Shown: positions 1 through 7,878 of the stretch, piece after piece | How positions within the stretch are numbered: the stretch's first letter is position 1 | Layout: every line of letters begins with the position of its first letter | Source: Amycolatopsis orientalis DSM 40040 = KCTC 9412 | Lineage (GTDB): Bacteria; Actinomycetota; Actinomycetes; Mycobacteriales; Pseudonocardiaceae | Assembly (NCBI RefSeq): GCF_000478275.1 | Contig: NZ_ASJB01000046.1 | Location: forward strand, 62,001-126,000 | DNA: 64,000 nucleotides | Reading direction: 5' to 3' | Translations under genes and position numbers: made by a program | The notes under the pieces: generated by a model | Seen by the model: only the letters and a program-made list of their open reading frames with translations | Databases searched by the model: none | What the model was told of the DNA's origin: nothing

Positions 1-134
1 AAACTCCCGATCATTGCTCCGTTGTGGCACTATTGCCCCATTCGCAGGAAGAGGGCCTGCGATCGGAGGGGACCCGGCGCGATGGGGTCGCCTGGCACGG
101 CAAATGAAAGATCATCAGGGGAGGAGATCGACAG

Positions 135-308
135 ATGTCGACGCCTACGGACGTCAAGGACCCCATCGGCGAGGAGGAGCCGGTCGACCCGGCCGGACCC
201 AAGCCCGACCAGGGTGAACACCAGCACAGTCCCGACTGTGAGCACAACCGGGACCGTTTCTTCGACTGCGCCGGCGGCTGCATCCAGACGCCGCCCCCGA
301 CGCCCTGA
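135..308 (+). CDS. 57-residue Cys-containing acidic peptide
   Basis: A short reading frame begins with ATG at 135 behind a strong Shine-Dalgarno sequence (GGGGAGGAG ending about 9 bases upstream) and stops at 306-308. The product is Asp/Glu/Pro-rich in its first half and has three Cys (residues 35, 45 and 49) and His/Asn/Arg in the second half, ending in a proline-rich tail. There is no signal peptide or membrane segment. I recognise no family. It lies 89 bases upstream of the CHAT-protein gene in the same direction with a strong hairpin between them, so it may be a partner or substrate of that protein. The ribosome site and codon use support a real gene; the function is unknown. Confidence 0.55.
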   Translation: MSTPTDVKDPIGEEEPVDPAGPKPDQGEHQHSPDCEHNRDRFFDCAGGCIQTPPPTP

Positions 309-332
309 TCGCGTGAGCCGATGGCCTCGGTC

Positions 333-360
333 CGCCCGTCGGGGTATTCCCCGGCGGGCG
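333..360 (+). terminator. Hairpin between the small peptide gene and the CHAT gene
   Basis: A 12-bp stem (333-344 with 349-360, one G-T type mismatch) closes a TATT loop. No T-run follows. It could end transcription of the peptide gene or attenuate read-through into the CHAT gene, so that the peptide would be made in excess. Confidence 0.5.
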
Positions 361-397
361 GCGGTCGTTCGGCTACGGACTGTGCTGTCATAGATCA

Positions 398-3010
398 GTG
401 GTTGTAACGGAACTCGGGGTGGCCGAAGCCATCCGACAGGCCCGCGCCCTGCAGCGGGCCGGGGTCGACGCGGTCTGCTCGGCACGGCCGCGTGAGGGCT
501 TGAAGCTGCTCCACCGGGGCATGTCGGTACTCGACTCGGTGGAATCCGCCGTCGAAGGCGACCGGTCGGAGTGGCTGGCCGCGCGGATCCGCCTCACGAA
601 CTCACTCGTCGCGCTCGGCACGGAAACCGGTGGTGCGGTCGCCGACGGCCTGGCCGAACTGGACGAGGTGCGCTCGCTCCTCACCGAGGTCGGCGATCGC
701 GCCCTCCGTGCGGAACTCCGCGGCGCCATCGACCACAACTACGGGCTGCTGCTCATGGCGGTGGGCCGGAACGAGGACGGTATCGCCTATTTCGATGCCT
801 CGATCGACAGCAAGGAATTCGTTCTCGCTTCGGCTCCCGATCCGGTTCCCGTCCTTCATCCCTATCTGGGAACGATGATCACTCGCGGGCTCGCCTATAC
901 GCGGTTGGGTGATGTTCGCAGGGCCCGTGAGGATCTGTCCCGGGCGATGGACATCGCGGAGAAGTACGAACTGCGATTGCAGGCGGCCGATGTCCGGCGA
1001 CCGCTCGGTTCACTCGAACTGAGGATCGGGAATGTTCCCGCCGCCCTTCGCCTGTACGAGGAAAGCGAACGGATCTACCAGGCCCTGGACGTCGAGGTGC
1101 ATCCGCTTCTGCGGCTCGACCAGGCCCAAGCACTGCTCGCCGCCGGACTGGCGGACGAGGCGGGCCGGCATCTCGATGAGGTACTGGAGGTCATGCACGC
1201 ACAGAGCAGCACCACCCGTGAGCTGGGGTACGCGGAGTTGTACCGGGCGTCCGCGGCGCTGCTCGGTGACGACCTCGAACTCGCCCGGCGGTACGCCGCG
1301 TCCGCGCGGCGCAGGATGCTCCGGTGGGGATGCCAGACCTGTGTCGCCAACGCGACCATCGTCGGCCTTCGCGCGGATGTGCGAGATGCCTTGCGTACCA
1401 ACGAAATCCCGCTCACGTTGACCGCTCGCGCGCTGCGCGCGGCGAACGCGATGCCGATGCCGCGGCTGGCCGATCAGGCCGCGCTGGCGCGCATGCTGGC
1501 CGTCCGGGTCGAATTGCGGAAGGGGAAACGGAAGCGCGCGGCCGACCTGCTGGCGCGGATTCCGCGGCCGGGTCGGCTCACGTCCGTCGATTACCGGATG
1601 CTGCGACGGCTTTGCCGCGCGGAACTCGCGGTGGCCGAAGGGAACAAGACCAAGGCGCTGGCCGAGATCCGGGCCGGGCTCACCGAACTCGACCGCGTCC
1701 GCGATCGGATGGGCGGCATCGAACTCGTTTCCGGGACGGCGTTGCACGGCCGGGAGCTGGCGGATCTGGCGGTCAAGATCGTGCTGGAGCGTGCCGACGC
1801 GGCCCGGCTGTTCGGCTGGACGGAGCGGACCCGCGCGCAGAGTCACCGGTACGAACCCGTGGCGGCGACCGATCCGGATCTCGCCGAGCGGGTCGCCGAG
1901 GTCCGGGGGCTCGATCAGGCGATCCACCAGGCGCAGCACGAAGGGCATCCGACGGCGGCTTTGCGCGCGAAGCACGCCGAGCGCTTGCGTGAGGCGCACC
2001 GGCTCGGCTGGCACACCGGACGCTGGGGCAGGCCGCGGCCGGTCGCCGGGCTCGCCGAGGTGGCGGACGAGCTGGGCGAACGCGCGCTGGTGAGTTTCGC
2101 GTCCTCCGGGGACGAGCTGGTGGCGATGGTCGTCACCGGCGGACGGTGCGAACTGGTGCGACTCGGTTCGGCGGCGCTGGCGGCGGAATCCGCGCGCATG
2201 CTGAACGTCGACCTCAACGCGCTCGCGCCGGATCAGCTGCCCGCCCCGCTCGTCCGGTCGGTGCTCGGTTCGGCCCGGAAACAGGCGGAACGGCTGGACG
2301 CCCAGTTGATCCGGCCGCTGGCCGGGCTGCTCGGCGACCGCGGTCTGGTCGTCGTGCCGACCGGTCCGCTCTACGCCGTCCCGTGGGGTGTCCTGCCCTC
2401 GCTGCGGTCACGGCCGATCGTCGTCGCTCCGTCGGCGACGGCGTGGCTGGGGGCGGAGCACTCGGCGCTGTCACGCGCGCGGAAGGTCGTCCTCGTGCGC
2501 GGTCCCGGGCTGGTGGGGAGCAGGGGAGAGCTGGAGAAGCTCGCGACGCATTACCGGACAGCGCATACGCTGACCGGGGCCGAGGCGACGGTGAAGTCCG
2601 TCCTGCACGCGCTGGACGGCGCGAAGCTCGCGCATATCGCCGCGCACGGCGCGCACGAACCGGAGAACGCGTTGTTCTCGAGGCTGGAATTGGCCGACGG
2701 GGCGCTCTTCGCGCACGAGATGGCCGGGCTCGCGCAGCCACCGTCGCAGGTCGTCTTCGCGGCGTGCGAACTGGCGCTGAACCGGATCCGGCCCGGTGAC
2801 GAGGTCCTCGGTTTCGCCAGCGCGTTGCTCGCCAGCGGTTCGCGGACGGTGATCGCGCCGTTGAGCCGAGTCGGTGACGAGGCCGCCGCGGCGGCGATGG
2901 ACGACTACCACCGCAGGCTCGCCGAAGGAGCCGGACCGGCGACGGCCTTGGCGGACACCATCGCGGTTGACCCGTTCCGGCGACCGTTCGTCTGTTTGGG
3001 CGCGGGCTGA
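398..3010 (+). CDS. TPR-CHAT domain protein (caspase-like protease candidate)
   Basis: The 870-residue protein has helical TPR-like repeats over about residues 1-540 and a C-terminal CHAT domain (about 560-868). CHAT domains are caspase/separase-fold cysteine proteases. The expected dyad is visible: His750 in HIAAHG and Cys790 in AACEL, 40 residues apart, so catalysis is plausible. There is no signal peptide and no membrane segment, so it should be cytoplasmic. The GTG at 398 has no ribosome site and may be leaderless; a GTG at 419 is an alternative. In actinomycetes such TPR-CHAT proteins are common and mostly unstudied; some CHAT proteins elsewhere act in immunity or programmed death. The specific target is unknown. 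Confidence 0.85.
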   Translation: MVVTELGVAEAIRQARALQRAGVDAVCSARPREGLKLLHRGMSVLDSVESAVEGDRSEWLAARIRLTNSLVALGTETGGAVADGLAELDEVRSLLTEVGDRALRAELRGAIDHNYGLLLMAVGRNEDGIAYFDASIDSKEFVLASAPDPVPVLHPYLGTMITRGLAYTRLGDVRRAREDLSRAMDIAEKYELRLQAADVRRPLGSLELRIGNVPAALRLYEESERIYQALDVEVHPLLRLDQAQALLAAGLADEAGRHLDEVLEVMHAQSSTTRELGYAELYRASAALLGDDLELARRYAASARRRMLRWGCQTCVANATIVGLRADVRDALRTNEIPLTLTARALRAANAMPMPRLADQAALARMLAVRVELRKGKRKRAADLLARIPRPGRLTSVDYRMLRRLCRAELAVAEGNKTKALAEIRAGLTELDRVRDRMGGIELVSGTALHGRELADLAVKIVLERADAARLFGWTERTRAQSHRYEPVAATDPDLAERVAEVRGLDQAIHQAQHEGHPTAALRAKHAERLREAHRLGWHTGRWGRPRPVAGLAEVADELGERALVSFASSGDELVAMVVTGGRCELVRLGSAALAAESARMLNVDLNALAPDQLPAPLVRSVLGSARKQAERLDAQLIRPLAGLLGDRGLVVVPTGPLYAVPWGVLPSLRSRPIVVAPSATAWLGAEHSALSRARKVVLVRGPGLVGSRGELEKLATHYRTAHTLTGAEATVKSVLHALDGAKLAHIAAHGAHEPENALFSRLELADGALFAHEMAGLAQPPSQVVFAACELALNRIRPGDEVLGFASALLASGSRTVIAPLSRVGDEAAAAAMDDYHRRLAEGAGPATALADTIAVDPFRRPFVCLGAG

Positions 3011-3042
3011 TCGCGCGCCTTGACAACCCCTGTTCGATCTTC

Positions 3043-3061
3043 ACCGGGCGAAGCGCCCGGT
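3043..3061 (+). terminator. Terminator-like hairpin after the CHAT gene
   Basis: A perfect 8-bp GC-rich stem (ACCGGGCG/CGCCCGGT) with an AAG loop lies 33 bases past the CHAT stop codon and just before the LPMO promoter. It is followed by a short T-containing stretch. Confidence 0.5.
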
Positions 3062-3070
3062 TGGTTACTC

Positions 3071-3107
3071 TTGACCGAGTCGTCTGAACCAATTATGGTC
3101 TAGACCA
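3071..3107 (+). promoter_or_regulatory. Sigma-70-type promoter overlapped by a perfect DasR operator (dre)
   Basis: TTGACC at 3071-3076, a 17-base spacer and TATGGT at 3094-3099 form a good housekeeping promoter. The perfect palindrome TGGTCTAGACCA (3096-3107) overlaps the -10 box and the start region. This is the core of the DasR-responsive element known from Streptomyces. Binding here would block RNA polymerase, giving GlcNAc/chitin control of the downstream LPMO gene. The transcript would have a leader of about 130 bases that contains another inverted repeat (about 3174-3201). Confidence 0.75.
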
Positions 3108-3238
3108 CATTCGCCTGCTTGGCGCTTCGGCGGATGTGGTCCCAACCGTCATTGGTTTTCGCTCGCTGTGGCCCCAGAACCGCTGGTTCGTGGACGGTTC
3201 TGCCACCGGGTCAGCGGTGGGTGTCGAAAGGGGTATGC

Positions 3239-3754
3239 ATGAGCTTCAAACGAAGGCTTCTGACCCTGGCGGCAGGTGCGGCGATGGTTCCTGCCGTGCT
3301 GGTCGCGATTCCGGCGGGAACAGCCAGTGCGCACGGCTATGTCTCCTCACCCGCGAGCAGGCAGGCGCAATGCGCGCAGAACACCGTTTCCTGCGGTGAT
3401 ATCAAATGGGAACCGCAAAGTGTCGAGGGCCCCAAGGGGCTCATGAGCTGTAACGGCGGAGTCGGCCGGTTCGCGGATCTCAACGACGACAGCAAGGGCT
3501 GGAAGGTGCATTCCCTCGGCCGCACCACCTCGTTCCGGTGGACGCTGACGGCTCGCCACCGCACCAGCACCTGGGAGTACTTCGTCGACGGTGCCAAGGT
3601 CGCGACCATCAACGACAACGGCGCGCAGCCGGGTGCGACGGTCACGCACAGCGTGAACCTGCAGCAGAGCGGGCGGCACAAGATCCTTGCCCGCTGGAAC
3701 GTCTACGACACGGCGAACGCGTTCTACGCCTGTATCGACGCCAACATCAGCTGA
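3239..3754 (+). CDS. Small secreted AA10 lytic polysaccharide monooxygenase (chitin-type)
   Basis: This copper enzyme oxidatively cleaves crystalline polysaccharide, most likely chitin. A Sec signal peptide (residues 1-31, ending TASA) is followed by the obligatory mature N-terminal His32 (HGYV). The second copper His107 sits in the family motif TARHRTSTWEY, and Phe162 is at the usual axial position. The mature domain is only 140 residues, at the small end of AA10, and has no carbohydrate-binding module. I chose ATG 3239 because of the preceding GAAAGGGG and because the signal peptide starts there; an upstream in-frame extension is not needed. The DasR operator in the promoter supports a chitin role. 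Confidence 0.92.
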   Translation: MSFKRRLLTLAAGAAMVPAVLVAIPAGTASAHGYVSSPASRQAQCAQNTVSCGDIKWEPQSVEGPKGLMSCNGGVGRFADLNDDSKGWKVHSLGRTTSFRWTLTARHRTSTWEYFVDGAKVATINDNGAQPGATVTHSVNLQQSGRHKILARWNVYDTANAFYACIDANIS

Positions 3755-3762
3755 GAGTGGGG

Positions 3763-3808
3763 CTCGTGAGTGGTAATGACGGTTAGAACCGTCTCTACCA
3801 CTCACGAG
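3763..3808. repeat. Family A palindromic repeat, copy 1
   Basis: A 46-base imperfect inverted repeat starts CTCGTGAGTGG and ends CCACTCACGAG with a TTAGAA centre. It begins 9 bases after the LPMO stop codon and probably works as its terminator. The right arm has a few changes relative to the left. Related copies are at 6031, 22826 and 39925. Confidence 0.8.
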
Positions 3809-3831
3809 ACTTTTTGTGCCAGGCTCACCCC

Positions 3832-4779
3832 ATGAGCGATGACGAGCGCGACGGGGTCAAGCTGACCAACCTCGACCAGCCGTTGTTCGAGGGCGCCACC
3901 AAACGCGACCTGGTGGACTACCTGGACGCCGTCGCCGGCCACATCCTCCCGGTGCTGGAAGACCGGCCGTTGTCGGTGATCCGCATCCTGCGCGGCCAGG
4001 GCCCGTTCATGCAGAAGAACCTGCCCAAGTACACGCCGGACTGGGTGAAGCGGCACGAGATGTGGGCCGAGACCTCGAAACGGCAGGTTTCCTACGCGCT
4101 CTGCGACGATCGCCGCACGCTCCTGTGGTTCGCGAACCAGCGCGCCGTCGAATATCACCCGACGTTGATGCGCGCGAGCGACGACACGGGCCCGACCCAT
4201 CTCGTCCTCGACCTCGACCCGCCACCCGGCGACGACTTCGCACACGTCGTGAAGGCCGCCGGACTGGTGCGGCAGGCACTCGCCGACTGCGGTCTCGCCG
4301 GAGCGGTGAAGACCAGTGGTTCCAAGGGAGTGCACATTTTCGTCCCGCTGGTACCGGGACAGGGTTTCGACGACGTCGCGGCCGCGACCCGCGCGCTCGC
4401 CGCTCGCGCGGAGGCCGTCGACCCGTCGGTCGCGACGACCGCGTACATCGTGGAAGACCGCGAGGGGAAGGTGTACCTCGATTCCACGCGGGCAGGCGGC
4501 AACACCGTCGCGGCGGCGTACAGCCCGCGGTTGCGGCCGGGGATGCCGGTGTCGTTCCCCGTCGCGTGGGACGACCTCGAGAACGTCGTCCCCGCCGATT
4601 TCACCGTCCGTACCGCGCCCGCCCTGTTGGACGGCAAGGATCCCTGGGCCGAGGTGATGCCCGATCCGCAGGCACTGCCCGCCGACCTCGTCGCGCAGGG
4701 GCACACGATTCCGGTCGCCCGGGTGGTGGCGATGCACGAAGGGAAACGACGGGCACGAATGCGTGCCCAGAAGGGCTGA
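3832..4779 (+). CDS. Stand-alone LigD-type primase-polymerase domain (PolDom)
   Basis: The 315-residue protein is an archaeo-eukaryotic primase-fold polymerase like the polymerase domain of bacterial LigD, which fills gaps and adds nucleotides (often ribonucleotides) during end joining or excision repair. The catalytic elements are visible: DLDPP near the middle (two metal-binding Asp), TSGSKGVHIFVPL (nucleotide-binding SG..G.H), and YLDSTRAGG (third Asp). No ligase or phosphoesterase domain is fused and no Ku gene lies in the window, so it resembles the stand-alone mycobacterial PolD-type proteins. ATG 3832 has no clear ribosome site; an in-frame TTG lies at 3814. A role in DNA repair is inferred from family only. 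Confidence 0.88.
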   Translation: MSDDERDGVKLTNLDQPLFEGATKRDLVDYLDAVAGHILPVLEDRPLSVIRILRGQGPFMQKNLPKYTPDWVKRHEMWAETSKRQVSYALCDDRRTLLWFANQRAVEYHPTLMRASDDTGPTHLVLDLDPPPGDDFAHVVKAAGLVRQALADCGLAGAVKTSGSKGVHIFVPLVPGQGFDDVAAATRALAARAEAVDPSVATTAYIVEDREGKVYLDSTRAGGNTVAAAYSPRLRPGMPVSFPVAWDDLENVVPADFTVRTAPALLDGKDPWAEVMPDPQALPADLVAQGHTIPVARVVAMHEGKRRARMRAQKG

Positions 4780-4848
4780 ACGCCCACCGTACGAAGGTGT
4801 TTTGTGTACCTTGGACCGCATGGGGCGGCGAAGGTACTGGGGGCTTTC

Positions 4849-6003
4849 GTGGGAAAGAACGACGCTGACGTACTGATCACGGGCGCGGGCCCGGCCGGGC
4901 TCGTACTGGGGAATCTGTTGCGCGCGGCCGGGATCGAGTGCCTGATCCTGGAGCGGCGAAGCCGGGCGCATGTCGAAAACCGGGCCAGGGCCGGGTTTCT
5001 GGCCGCGAACAGTGTCCGCGTGCTCACCGAGAACGGACTCGCCGACGGGCTGCTCCGCAACGGTGCCGAGCACGACACCTGCGCCTTCCGTAATGAGCGG
5101 ACGGAATTCGAGCTCAAGTACGGCGAACTCGGCAACGGTGAAGTGCACACCGTTTACCCGCAACAGTTCCTGGTCACCGACCTGATCGCGGAATTCCTCG
5201 CCCGCGGCGGGGAGATCAGGTTCGAGGCCGAGGTGTCCTCGGTATCGGGGACGGACGCCACCGTCATCGCCGATGATCTTCTCTTGCGTGCCAGGTACAT
5301 CGCCGGGTGCGACGGTCAGCACGGTGTCTCGCGGAGATCCGTGCCCGCGCGGATCTTCCGGCGGGACCACGAGATCTCGTGGCTCGCGATCCTCGCCGAG
5401 GCCCCGCCCAGTATGTCCGCGATCGGCTACGCGCTCCACGAACGCGGGTTCGCCGGGCATATGGCGAGGACTCCGACGGTGACGCGTTATTACCTCGAGG
5501 TCCCGCGCGGTGAAGATCCGGAAGCCTGGACGGACGACCGGATCTGGGACGAACTGCGGCTGCGGATGGGCGCCGAACGTTACGGCGAGCTCAAACGCGG
5601 CCCCGTCATCGAACGCCGGATCGTGGACCTGTCCTCACGGGTGATGGACACGATCCAGCGTGGGAACCTGTTCCTCGCGGGCGACGCGGCGAGCCTGATC
5701 AGCCCGTCCGCGGCGAAAGGCGCGAACCTCGCGCTGATGGAGGCCGAGATCCTCGGCCGTGCCTTGGTCACCGCCTTCGAGAAACGGGACACGACGGCCC
5801 TCGACCGCTATTCGGCGGAGTGCCTGCCGCGGATCTGGCGGGCGCAGGAGTTCTCGCACTGGATGATCAACCTGCTGCACAGCCCGGCAGGATACGGCGA
5901 CGAGGCCCTGTTCCAGCGGGCCCTGCGGGACGCGCGGCTGGAGAGCCTGCGGGTCTCGCGGGCGCATCAGGACTTCTTCGCCGAGAACTACGTGGGCATC
6001 TGA
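4849..6003 (+). CDS. pobA: 4-hydroxybenzoate 3-monooxygenase-like FAD hydroxylase
   Basis: The 384-residue class A flavoprotein monooxygenase resembles PobA, which converts 4-hydroxybenzoate to protocatechuate with NAD(P)H and oxygen. It shows the FAD-binding GAGPAGL near the N-terminus, the RARAGFL segment, and the GDAASLISPSAAKGANLAL block that is diagnostic of the group. The canonical PobA version of this block has PPTGAKG; here it is SPSAAKG, so the substrate may differ. GTG 4849 follows a GGGGG ribosome site. No other protocatechuate-pathway gene is adjacent, so the gene symbol is a family assignment. Confidence 0.75.
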   Translation: MGKNDADVLITGAGPAGLVLGNLLRAAGIECLILERRSRAHVENRARAGFLAANSVRVLTENGLADGLLRNGAEHDTCAFRNERTEFELKYGELGNGEVHTVYPQQFLVTDLIAEFLARGGEIRFEAEVSSVSGTDATVIADDLLLRARYIAGCDGQHGVSRRSVPARIFRRDHEISWLAILAEAPPSMSAIGYALHERGFAGHMARTPTVTRYYLEVPRGEDPEAWTDDRIWDELRLRMGAERYGELKRGPVIERRIVDLSSRVMDTIQRGNLFLAGDAASLISPSAAKGANLALMEAEILGRALVTAFEKRDTTALDRYSAECLPRIWRAQEFSHWMINLLHSPAGYGDEALFQRALRDARLESLRVSRAHQDFFAENYVGI

Positions 6004-6030
6004 CCCTTCCGCGCCGACTTCGGTCCAGCG

Positions 6031-6078
6031 GGTCGTGAGTGGCAAGTGTCGTTCTAACGACACTTGCCACTCACGACC
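6031..6078. repeat. Family A palindromic repeat, copy 2 (perfect)
   Basis: A perfect 23-bp stem (GGTCGTGAGTGGCAAG and on) with a CT centre, starting 27 bases after the pobA-like stop. It shares the GTGAGTGG/CCACTCAC ends of the family but has a different inner sequence with compensatory changes on both arms, which implies selection for the hairpin. Confidence 0.85.
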
Positions 6079-6372
6079 ACCTGGACCGCGGCGACTTTCT
6101 CGGCGGCCGAATGAACCGGCGGATCATCACGTCCGTATCTCGGTGCAGAGGCCCGAGGTTCCCGCCTCGGGCGGTACGGCGGACGGAGCTCGCATGATGG
6201 CGTCGCAGCTTTCCCGTTTCCCCGAATTCACCGGCTTTCCCGCACAAGCCGGCTTCCCGCGACCGCGGTGACGACGATGCCGGTACGCATTCGCTGGGGG
6301 CCATGGAATCCGTGTCCGCAGCCGAACGGTCCCGGTCCTTCGGAAGAACCCGAACCCGGGGGACAGGAGCCG
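6079..6372. other. Intergenic region between convergent genes
   Basis: I see no convincing gene here. A small hairpin (CCGGCTT/AAGCCGG, 6231-6252) is present. A 25-codon frame (6194-6271) starts after a GGAG-like sequence but has no support beyond that. Confidence 0.5.
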
Positions 6373-7005
6373 TCAACTTGCGCGCACTGTGGACGCGGTC
6401 GTCCGCTCGACGGGGACGAGCCGGACGTCGCCTGAGGGCCGGGTGCTTCTCACGGGCTCCTCCTCAGCGACGAAGCTCAGCGCCCCGCTCACCTCACGGG
6501 TCACCATGCGTGCGCTGGACCAGCCCGCCGGTACCCAGCCGGCGCGCAGTTCGCGGCGCAGTTTCCCGGCCCTTCTGACGTGGCGGGCGAACGAGTGCCG
6601 CCGGATGACCCGTCCGCGCGCGACTTGGCCCGCGCGGGCCTCCTCCGGCGTCACGTCGAGCCACAGCAGCCGGACCGGGCGGCGGCTCAGCAGGCCGAGC
6701 AGGGCCAGCAGCCCGCGCGTCGTCGCCCGGGTCGACGGCTCGTGCACGATCAGCGGGCCGCCGTCCGCCAGCGCGAACCCGATGACGCGCGCGCGGTGCC
6801 ACAGGTGGACGAGCGGCCGGTAGCACCGGTACGGCAACGCCGAGGGCAGCCGCTCGCGCAGTCTGCCGCGGACCTGGTCGGAATCGAGCACCGGCATCGC
6901 GCCGGTCGCCGCCCGGGACAGCAGCGTGGTCTTGCCCGCCCCGGGGATCCCCGCGACCACGAGGAGATCGCGGCGCCCGAGCTGGAGTGCGATGCGCTCT
7001 GTCAT
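6373..7005 (-). CDS. P-loop kinase/ATPase of the AAA_33 type
   Basis: The 210-residue protein opens with a Walker A motif, GIPGAGKTTLL (about residues 19-29), followed by a DSDQVR element typical of small-molecule or zeta-toxin-like P-loop kinases, and a WLDVTPEEARAGQVARGR lid-like segment rich in Arg. Such proteins phosphorylate small substrates or RNA ends; the substrate cannot be told. The start at 7005 has no clear ribosome site, so translation may be leaderless. It follows the membrane-protein gene in the same direction by 66 bases, with a weak inverted repeat (about 7028-7046) between them. Confidence 0.75.
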   Translation of the reverse strand: MTERIALQLGRRDLLVVAGIPGAGKTTLLSRAATGAMPVLDSDQVRGRLRERLPSALPYRCYRPLVHLWHRARVIGFALADGGPLIVHEPSTRATTRGLLALLGLLSRRPVRLLWLDVTPEEARAGQVARGRVIRRHSFARHVRRAGKLRRELRAGWVPAGWSSARMVTREVSGALSFVAEEEPVRSTRPSGDVRLVPVERTTASTVRAS

Positions 7006-7071
7006 AAGGCGACAACGACCCGGGGAATGGCAAAGGTTCCTTTACCTTCTGGTGCGCGGTCGAAGCCCAGG

Positions 7072-7758
7072 TCAGGCCTCCGGCAACGGCGCGGGCACGC
7101 TCGGCACCCCGGGGACGTCGGCGGTCTTGTCGGGCAGCAGCGTCCCGCCCTTGGTGAGCCAGGCAACGCCGAACGCGAGGATCGCGATGGACTCCAGCCA
7201 CAGCGCCGGGTAGAGCGACTTCGTCACGTCGTCGAAGAACAGCCCGCAGAGCACGATCAACGCCAGGCACACCAGCATGATCACGCCGGAGGTGACGTAC
7301 AGCCGGTTCCGCTCGGGTTTGCGGGGGCCGGGGATCGCCTTGTCCGACTTGGTGAACAGCACGATGCAGAAGAACGCCAGTACCAGGAAGAAGACCGCGG
7401 CGAAGGCCAGGTGCAGCATGCCGATGATCTCGTCCGCGCGGTCGCCGTTCGCCGGTGTCGTCGGGAAGAGCGCCACCCCGACCGCGGCCACCGCCGCGAT
7501 ATTGCCCGCGATGTCGTCGACCCGGCCGTAACCCCGGTAGGACAACAGGAAGACGCCGATGGCGCACATGGTGCCGACCCAGACGTCGCGCATTCCCGAG
7601 TAATAGTACCCGCTGATCGAGTTGAGCAGCCCGCCACCGTCGACGACCAGTTTCCCGAAGACGAGCACGAAAGGCAGTCCGACCCCGAGGAAACCTATGG
7701 CACGCCGCAAGAACAGGTAGTTGTGGACGAACGTGTCGGACGCCGTTCTCGGGCTCAT
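7072..7758 (-). CDS. Multi-pass membrane protein of unknown function
   Basis: The 228-residue protein has about six hydrophobic segments (near residues 18-38, 60-80, 86-105, 117-140, 155-175 and 183-200) with a SGYYYSGMRDVWVG loop after the first. The C-terminus is a hydrophilic Pro/Asp tail. ATG 7758 is preceded by GGAGG. I recognise the general look of uncharacterised actinobacterial membrane proteins but no function. Confidence 0.7.
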   Translation of the reverse strand: MSPRTASDTFVHNYLFLRRAIGFLGVGLPFVLVFGKLVVDGGGLLNSISGYYYSGMRDVWVGTMCAIGVFLLSYRGYGRVDDIAGNIAAVAAVGVALFPTTPANGDRADEIIGMLHLAFAAVFFLVLAFFCIVLFTKSDKAIPGPRKPERNRLYVTSGVIMLVCLALIVLCGLFFDDVTKSLYPALWLESIAILAFGVAWLTKGGTLLPDKTADVPGVPSVPAPLPEA

Positions 7759-7878
7759 GGCCGCCTCCGTGCTCAGTGCGTGTCGCTACCGGGGAGTATC
7801 ACCCACCGGACCACGCACAATGACGGTTCGTGACGACGTTGAGACCGTGTGTTATCGAATTGGTCGGTTGGACGTCGG

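Noticed and set aside
6194..6271. 25-codon frame after a GGAG-like sequence
   Set aside because: It is too short, has no recognisable features and lies between convergent genes. Kept only as a note.
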